NCBI GenBank assembly: GCA_002408085.1
Contig: DHQL01000018.1
Coordinates: forward strand, 345,535 to 409,534
Origin: Spirochaeta sp. UBA5339
GTDB lineage: Bacteria > Spirochaetota > Spirochaetia > DSM-2461
Direction: 5' to 3'
DNA length: 64,000 bases
Part shown: in pieces, positions 59,873 to 64,000 of the stretch
Layout: the number at the start of each line of letters is the position of its first letter
How positions within the stretch are numbered: the stretch's first letter is position 1
The notes under the pieces: generated by a model
The model's database searches: none
Told to the model about the DNA's origin: nothing
Seen by the model: the letters and a program-made list of their open reading frames with translations, nothing else
Program-made: the position numbers and the translations under genes

Positions 59873-60888
59873 GTTGTTGCCTCCCCTCTTTGTCTGACCC
59901 GCCTTATGGCTCTGTTACCGTGTTTCAGCCTGTAAAAGAGAAGACCTATAAACAGGACGCTGCCCACAACTCCCACAATAAGCTCAATGGGCAGTTCAAA
60001 GGGAGCAATCAATACCCGGCCGACCATATCGCAGGCTACAACGAAGAGAGAACCGAATAGGGCTACATCAAAGAGAGTTCCCTTAATATTATCTCCCTTA
60101 TACATGGCGACAACGTTGGGAACGATCAGGCCGATGTAGGAAATAGACCCTACAACCACCACAATGGACGCCGTTATAACCGCTGCTATAGTCAGTCCCG
60201 TAAACAGAACCCCCTTGTAATGAACTCCCAGGTTTTTGGAGAAATCTTTCCCCATACCCACGATATTGAAATAACTGGAAAACATAAAAGCGATGATCAC
60301 CAGGGGGACTACCAGATAGACTATTTCGTAACGCCCCCGGATAACCGAGGAAAAGTGTCCCGTCAGCCATGAGGTAAGGGCCTGGGTCATTTCGAATTTA
60401 AAGGCCAGGAAGGTCGTGATTCCCGAGATGATATTTCCGAACATGATCCCCACCAGAGGCACCATCACCACATCCTTGAACTGGATCTTCATAATAAAGA
60501 AGACAAAAGTCCAGGTGCCCAGAATGGCAAAAAGAAAGGCGAAGAGGGCACGGCCCCACAGGGTGGAAGCGGGCATAAAAAGCATGGCAAGCAGAATACC
60601 CAGCTGAGAAGACGAAATGGTGGCCCCTGTTGTGGGGGATACAAACTTATTGGCGCACAGCTGCTGCATTATCAGTCCCGCCACGCTCATGCCGGTCCCT
60701 GTGCATAATAGTGCCAGAAGCCGGGGCACCCTGGAGGCAAAGAAGATCAGAACTGTCTCCTGATCACCTGAGAACAGGGATGCCGGTGTCACATCTATGA
60801 CCCCGACAAAAAGAGAGGTAAAGGAGAGGATCACCAGTACCGGAAGCAGAGCAAGGGTTAAAGTGTGATTCTTAATAAATGAAATCAT
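59869..60888 (-). CDS. Siderophore ABC transporter permease (YclN-like)
   Basis: A 339-residue FecCD-family permease with about nine to ten membrane segments; FVSPTTGATISSSQLGILLAM, GMGKDFSKNLGVHYKG and GSISYIGLIVPNVVAM are family blocks. AAGGAA lies 3 bases before the ATG. It follows the Fur-like gene by 53 bp, a gap that contains the palindrome AAACCGGTTT. Confidence 0.93.
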   Translation of the reverse strand: MISFIKNHTLTLALLPVLVILSFTSLFVGVIDVTPASLFSGDQETVLIFFASRVPRLLALLCTGTGMSVAGLIMQQLCANKFVSPTTGATISSSQLGILLAMLFMPASTLWGRALFAFLFAILGTWTFVFFIMKIQFKDVVMVPLVGIMFGNIISGITTFLAFKFEMTQALTSWLTGHFSSVIRGRYEIVYLVVPLVIIAFMFSSYFNIVGMGKDFSKNLGVHYKGVLFTGLTIAAVITASIVVVVGSISYIGLIVPNVVAMYKGDNIKGTLFDVALFGSLFVVACDMVGRVLIAPFELPIELIVGVVGSVLFIGLLFYRLKHGNRAIRRVRQRGEATT

Positions 60889-60941
60889 ATTATTCCTTAA
60901 TTTTGAGATTTAAAAACCGGTTTATTTATATTGATATTTTT

Positions 60942-61190
60942 TCAGGAAATTGAGATCAGACGGCTTTTTAAATAGCCTAAATCCTCCAGCTGTTTTACGG
61001 TGCGGTATACAGTTGCCAGACTGATGTTCTCATCTATTTTTCCGGCTAAAATACACAACTCTTTACAATTGGATTCCGGGTACATAAGAATCGTTGAGAT
61101 AACCAGCTTTTTTTGTCTGGTAATGCGGTAACCCTGGCTTCTCAGGGATTCATGAATCTTCTGATATTTCTCTTCAATACTCTCGGACAT
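60942..61190 (-). CDS. Fur-family protein reduced to its DNA-binding domain
   Basis: An 82-residue protein matching only the N-terminal winged helix of Fur: YRITRQKKLVISTIL (21-35) and the recognition-helix region ISLATVYRTVKQLEDLGYL (56-74). It stops eight residues later, so the dimerisation domain with the His-rich regulatory metal site and the Cys zinc site is absent. Only 53 bp separate it from the next gene, so no frameshifted remainder is hidden downstream. GAGG precedes the ATG. It heads the siderophore importer set and diverges from the TonB receptor. It may bind DNA weakly, act with another Fur, or be a decaying gene. Confidence 0.85.
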   Translation of the reverse strand: MSESIEEKYQKIHESLRSQGYRITRQKKLVISTILMYPESNCKELCILAGKIDENISLATVYRTVKQLEDLGYLKSRLISIS

Positions 61191-61497
61191 TGGGGAACCT
61201 CTATTTTTTTATAGCAAAGAAATTAACACCTTTTCATTGTTACAGCACAAAGTCAAAAACTCTAACATTGTTAGCATAATTTAACTTAATTAGTATTAAC
61301 AATAATGTGTTATATATCAATTTCTAATGAGTGTCTAGCTCGGGCTATATAGCATCTGTATCCAGTTATATCGTTTTATTAGGTTTATCTCACTAAATTA
61401 GTCTTATTTGATAAAAATTCTCAATAAGCCCCGGTTTTCTGGCTTTTTTTTCAGAAAACATATAGATCTTTTTAAAAAAAACACACAGGAGTTAGCA
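61191..61497. promoter_or_regulatory. AT-rich 307-bp divergent regulatory region (fur-like/TonB receptor)
   Basis: Three pairs of TAACA/TGTTA half-sites are present: 61224-61228 with 61238-61242, a perfect 13-bp palindrome CTAACA-T-TGTTAG at 61262-61274, and 61297-61301 with 61308-61312. TTGTTA (61268-61273) and TAGTAT (61291-61296), 17 bp apart, form a plus-strand promoter whose -35 is inside the palindrome. This implies repression of the receptor gene. The leader to the start codon is about 195 bases. Confidence 0.6.
61426..61451 (+). terminator. Terminator-like hairpin in the TonB receptor leader
   Basis: AAGCC (61426-61430), a 10-nt loop, GGCTT (61441-61445) and a run of eight T (61444-61451) resemble an intrinsic terminator, 46 bases before the receptor start. 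It could serve as an attenuator. The stem is short, so this is tentative. Confidence 0.4.
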
Positions 61498-63489
61498 ATG
61501 GCTAATAACTATAGAAAATTGATTACATCCCTGGGATTAATCTCCCTGCTGCTTATGCCGGTGTTTGCCCAGGATGCAGCTTCTTCTGAGGATGTATCTT
61601 CACCTGCTGAAGAGACATCCTCGTCTGACTATATTATTGTTGTTACGGCGGATAAGGTGGAACAGAACCTCGATGATACCGTCGAATCTGTTCAGGTTCT
61701 GACTAAAGAGGAGATCGAACAGTCCGGGGCCCACACTCTCTCTGAAGCCCTCAACTCGATTCCGGGCCTCAGCTATACGGGAAGATCAATAGGGAGCTCA
61801 GAACCCTTTCAGATGAACGGCTTTTCCGATGAATATGTTAAAATTCTTGTAGACGGCATTGCCATTGCTGCAGGTGATTCCTCGGATGTTCTGTCTCAGA
61901 TATCCATGTACAATGTTGAACAGATTGAGGTTATGTACGGTTCTTCCTCGGCCCTCTACGGATCCGATGCTATTGCCGGGGTTATCAACATTATTACCAA
62001 AAAGACCGGGGAAAACACTCTGAACTTTACCATCGGCCAGGAAGCGGGCAGTAACGGACAGTTTACCGGTGACGCCGGTATCTCCTACAGGGGGGATGTA
62101 TTCCGTACAGAGGCTTCTGTGGGATACAACTATAACAGCGGAAACTATGAAGATGCCGTATACCCCGATACAGGAGAAGAGTATAGAGAATACTCCATAG
62201 CTCAGTCCCTGAAGTACAACGTCAGGGGACTTATGGGCTGGCAGTTTGCCGAAGGCAGTGATATCAGCATTTCCGGAAACTATGCTTCCACTGAACTGGA
62301 AGATTTCAAGAGTACCGACAATAAACCATCCTATTATAACAGAAACTATGACTCCCTCAGCGGTACGATGAACTTTAACGTTGCCCTGGGGCAACGGCAG
62401 AGCATCGGAGGCTTCTTTTCCGCCCGTAACTACAATACTGTCAGCAAAGACAAGTACTTTGACGGAAGTTATGACGATGAAAGCTCTACGGTATTTGGCG
62501 ATTATGAGGCGGAGATCCGCTATCAGAACGATCTGAGCGCCAGTCACAACCTTCTGGCAGGGATCAATACAATCTATTCCACATATGAAGATGCCGATGA
62601 TAATTACTCTTCCCTCTACACCAGTCTGTTTGCTCAGGATATGATGAGCTTCGGCAGACTGCAGCTGATTCCCGGTGCCCGTATGATGATCTCTATCCCC
62701 GTGGATGACTCTGAAATGGCCGAAGACGAAGAGCTAAGCTTCAACCTGACCCCCAAGCTGAGTGCCCGGTTCGACGTGAACGATACTGTTATTCTGCGTG
62801 CCTCCGCCGGTATGGGATATAGAGTCCCCACCTTTACCCAGAAGTACAACAGTTTCTGGAAAGCCTATGGTAACCCGGACTTGAGACCCGAAACCTCCTA
62901 TACAGCCACTCTGGGTACCGACATCAAGCCTGTGAAAGGGCTGACACTCACAGCAAACGGTTACTTCACCTACCTGGAAGATATGATCGAGAGAGTAAGA
63001 TACGATGAAGAAGACGGAAGCTGGTACCGGATTTATGAAAATATCGGTGAAGTTATCTCTACAGGCTACAACCTGCAGGGAAATTATAACTCAGGAAACT
63101 GGAATACCTCCCTCTCCTACAACTACCTTTTTATGCGGTCCATCGAAGAGGGTGAGCTTGTTGAACTGACCGGTAAAGTTCCTCACCAGGTCAAGGGATC
63201 TGTTGCCTACACAATCCCCTGCAGCAAAACAACATACAGCTTAAATGCCACATGGTATGCCCCGTCAGTCAGAAATGTTGACGAGGAGACTAAGTCCCCT
63301 GACTATCTTATTGCCAATATAAGAGTGGAACAGCCCCTGCTTGAGGACAGACTGTCCATCTATGGAGGAGTAAAAAACCTTCTGAACAACTTCTCTTTTA
63401 CCAATGGAGAGGATGATGAAAGTATGGAAGATGCCTTCGGAACCAGCGATGGAGTGGTTGTATATGTTGGAGCCAGATACCAGTATTGA
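61498..63489 (+). CDS. TonB-dependent outer-membrane receptor
   Basis: A 663-residue receptor. A signal peptide (to about residue 25, MPVFAQ) is followed by a Ser/Glu-rich stretch, a TonB-box-like IIVVTADKVEQNL (about 45-57), the plug domain (VQVLTKEEIEQSGAHTLSEALNSIPG through YGSSSALYGSDAIAGVINIITKK) and a beta-barrel ending in aromatic VYVGARYQY. It brings a ferric siderophore or similar ligand into the periplasm. The ATG at 61498 follows CAGGAG; the frame is open to 61408 across the leader hairpin. It diverges from the Fur-like/siderophore importer genes and precedes exbB. Confidence 0.94.
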   Translation: MANNYRKLITSLGLISLLLMPVFAQDAASSEDVSSPAEETSSSDYIIVVTADKVEQNLDDTVESVQVLTKEEIEQSGAHTLSEALNSIPGLSYTGRSIGSSEPFQMNGFSDEYVKILVDGIAIAAGDSSDVLSQISMYNVEQIEVMYGSSSALYGSDAIAGVINIITKKTGENTLNFTIGQEAGSNGQFTGDAGISYRGDVFRTEASVGYNYNSGNYEDAVYPDTGEEYREYSIAQSLKYNVRGLMGWQFAEGSDISISGNYASTELEDFKSTDNKPSYYNRNYDSLSGTMNFNVALGQRQSIGGFFSARNYNTVSKDKYFDGSYDDESSTVFGDYEAEIRYQNDLSASHNLLAGINTIYSTYEDADDNYSSLYTSLFAQDMMSFGRLQLIPGARMMISIPVDDSEMAEDEELSFNLTPKLSARFDVNDTVILRASAGMGYRVPTFTQKYNSFWKAYGNPDLRPETSYTATLGTDIKPVKGLTLTANGYFTYLEDMIERVRYDEEDGSWYRIYENIGEVISTGYNLQGNYNSGNWNTSLSYNYLFMRSIEEGELVELTGKVPHQVKGSVAYTIPCSKTTYSLNATWYAPSVRNVDEETKSPDYLIANIRVEQPLLEDRLSIYGGVKNLLNNFSFTNGEDDESMEDAFGTSDGVVVYVGARYQY

Positions 63490-63537
63490 TAATTAGCGTG
63501 CAATCACCTGCAAGACATTGTCTTTAAATCAAGGGAG

Positions 63538-63555
63538 CTCACATCCAGGTGTGAG
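63538..63555 (+). other. Stem-loop between the TonB receptor and exbB
   Basis: CTCACA (63538-63543) and TGTGAG (63550-63555) form a 6-bp hairpin followed by TTT. It may be a weak terminator or processing site giving more receptor than ExbB. Confidence 0.4.
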
Positions 63556-63615
63556 TTTCCACATATCCAACCAATTTAATATTGCTCATATTTAATCAAA
63601 TAATATGGAGAGACT

Positions 63616-64000
63616 ATGACTGTTTTTGAATATATCAGGATGGGGGGAGCCATCAACTGGATTCTCTTCGTAGCCTTTCTGGCAACTTTCTTTCTTGCCT
63701 TTGAGCGAATCATATACTTTATCAGAACAGCAGGAGTAAAGAATCATCACTCCCAGAGTGCCAGAATGCGCCGCATCTCAAACACAACAGCCGGTATGCC
63801 CGAAAAAATCAGAAATGAAATACTGGAACGGCACGGGGCTCTTCTGAACAGAGAGATGGAGAAGGGAATCTGGCTGATCAGTTTTTTCTCCGCCTCCTCC
63901 CCCTCCCTGGGACTTCTGGGAACAGTTCTCGGTCTGATCAGAGCCTTTCAGGATATGGCCGCCACAGGAGCCTCCGGCAGCATCCAGGACTTCTCGGCAG
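63616..64000 (+). CDS. exbB: MotA/TolQ/ExbB proton channel family protein, ExbB-like (cut by window end)
   Basis: The first 128 residues of an ExbB/TolQ-type protein; the frame is still open at the window end. It has a first membrane helix (about 13-37, WILFVAFLATFFLAFERIIYF), a cytoplasmic region, and the start of the second helix with SPSLGLLGTVLGLIRAFQDMA, the conserved family segment. With ExbD and TonB it would power the receptor encoded just upstream. GGAGAG precedes the ATG at 63616. Confidence 0.9.
   Translation, partial: MTVFEYIRMGGAINWILFVAFLATFFLAFERIIYFIRTAGVKNHHSQSARMRRISNTTAGMPEKIRNEILERHGALLNREMEKGIWLISFFSASSPSLGLLGTVLGLIRAFQDMAATGASGSIQDFSA

Noticed and set aside
61313..61497. 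Cobalamin riboswitch before the TonB receptor
   Set aside because: No B12-box (GCCACTG) or the other conserved blocks, and the sequence is too AT-rich and short.
61408..61497. Earlier start of the TonB receptor
   Set aside because: The extra 30 residues would place the signal peptide internally and have no ribosome site; CAGGAG precedes the ATG at 61498.
1..64000. Mobile elements, CRISPR arrays, tRNA or rRNA genes
   Set aside because: No transposase or integrase, no regularly spaced repeats and no cloverleaf or rRNA sequence were recognised on either strand.

Overview
The window reads as chromosomal DNA of a free-living Gram-negative heterotroph. It carries a TonB-dependent receptor, a porin-like outer-membrane protein, lipoproteins and an inner-membrane MMPL exporter. 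The gene set would fit a spirochaete: a BMP-type nucleoside importer, a SpoIIE-type phosphatase response regulator, an MMPL/LolA-like/outer-membrane protein trio, and many GTG and TTG starts. This assignment is inference from gene content, because no rRNA or marker gene is present. About 58 protein genes are packed densely. I saw no tRNA, rRNA, insertion sequence, prophage or CRISPR array.

Layout. 0.1-6.7 kb: a PpnP-like nucleoside phosphorylase, a flavodoxin, a TPR protein, a gluconokinase coupled to a LarA-family nickel epimerase homologue, and a divergent pair made of a 7TM histidine kinase and a REC-PP2C response regulator. 6.8-9.7 kb: a beta-helix lipoprotein divergent from a membrane diguanylate cyclase. 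9.8-13.5 kb: a three-subunit molybdenum hydroxylase of the xanthine dehydrogenase type. 13.5-16.1 kb: an extradiol-dioxygenase-fold protein, a PfkB sugar kinase and a MerR/GyrI regulator. 16.2-22.3 kb: an amidohydrolase followed by a complete BMP-type nucleoside ABC importer. 22.4-23.5 kb: a DJ-1/PfpI protein and a flavin reductase-like protein. 23.7-27.1 kb: uxuA-uxuB and a GntR regulator. 27.3-29.8 kb: cysM, osmC-like and metZ. 29.9-32.7 kb: small regulators and a methyltransferase. 32.8-37.9 kb: a complete arginine-to-spermidine operon using the carboxyspermidine route. 38.0-44.1 kb: a LysR regulator and a NikABCDE nickel importer. 44.2-49.9 kb: a MATE exporter and the outer-membrane protein/LolA-like/MMPL trio. 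50.1-64 kb: iron acquisition, consisting of an AraC regulator, two YbtP/YbtQ-like ABC half-transporters, a catecholate-type siderophore ABC importer, a Fur protein with only its DNA-binding domain, a TonB-dependent receptor and the start of exbB.

How it may work together. Hexuronate breakdown (UxuB, UxuA) makes D-mannonate. The LarA homologue keeps the nickel-pincer-cofactor residues at the spacing known for LarA and is translationally coupled to gluconokinase. This suggests a nickel-dependent bypass from D-mannonate through D-gluconate to 6-phosphogluconate, and the same window encodes a nickel importer. The xanthine dehydrogenase, amidohydrolase and nucleoside importer suggest purine uptake and oxidation.

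The regulatory DNA is unusually readable. A 21-bp perfect palindrome overlies the 19-bp promoter spacer of the purine operon, the hallmark of MerR control, and a MerR gene lies at the end of that operon. A 17-bp perfect palindrome sits between the dioxygenase and the kinase. A LysR-type box lies before nikA. TAACA/TGTTA half-sites recur around the iron genes.
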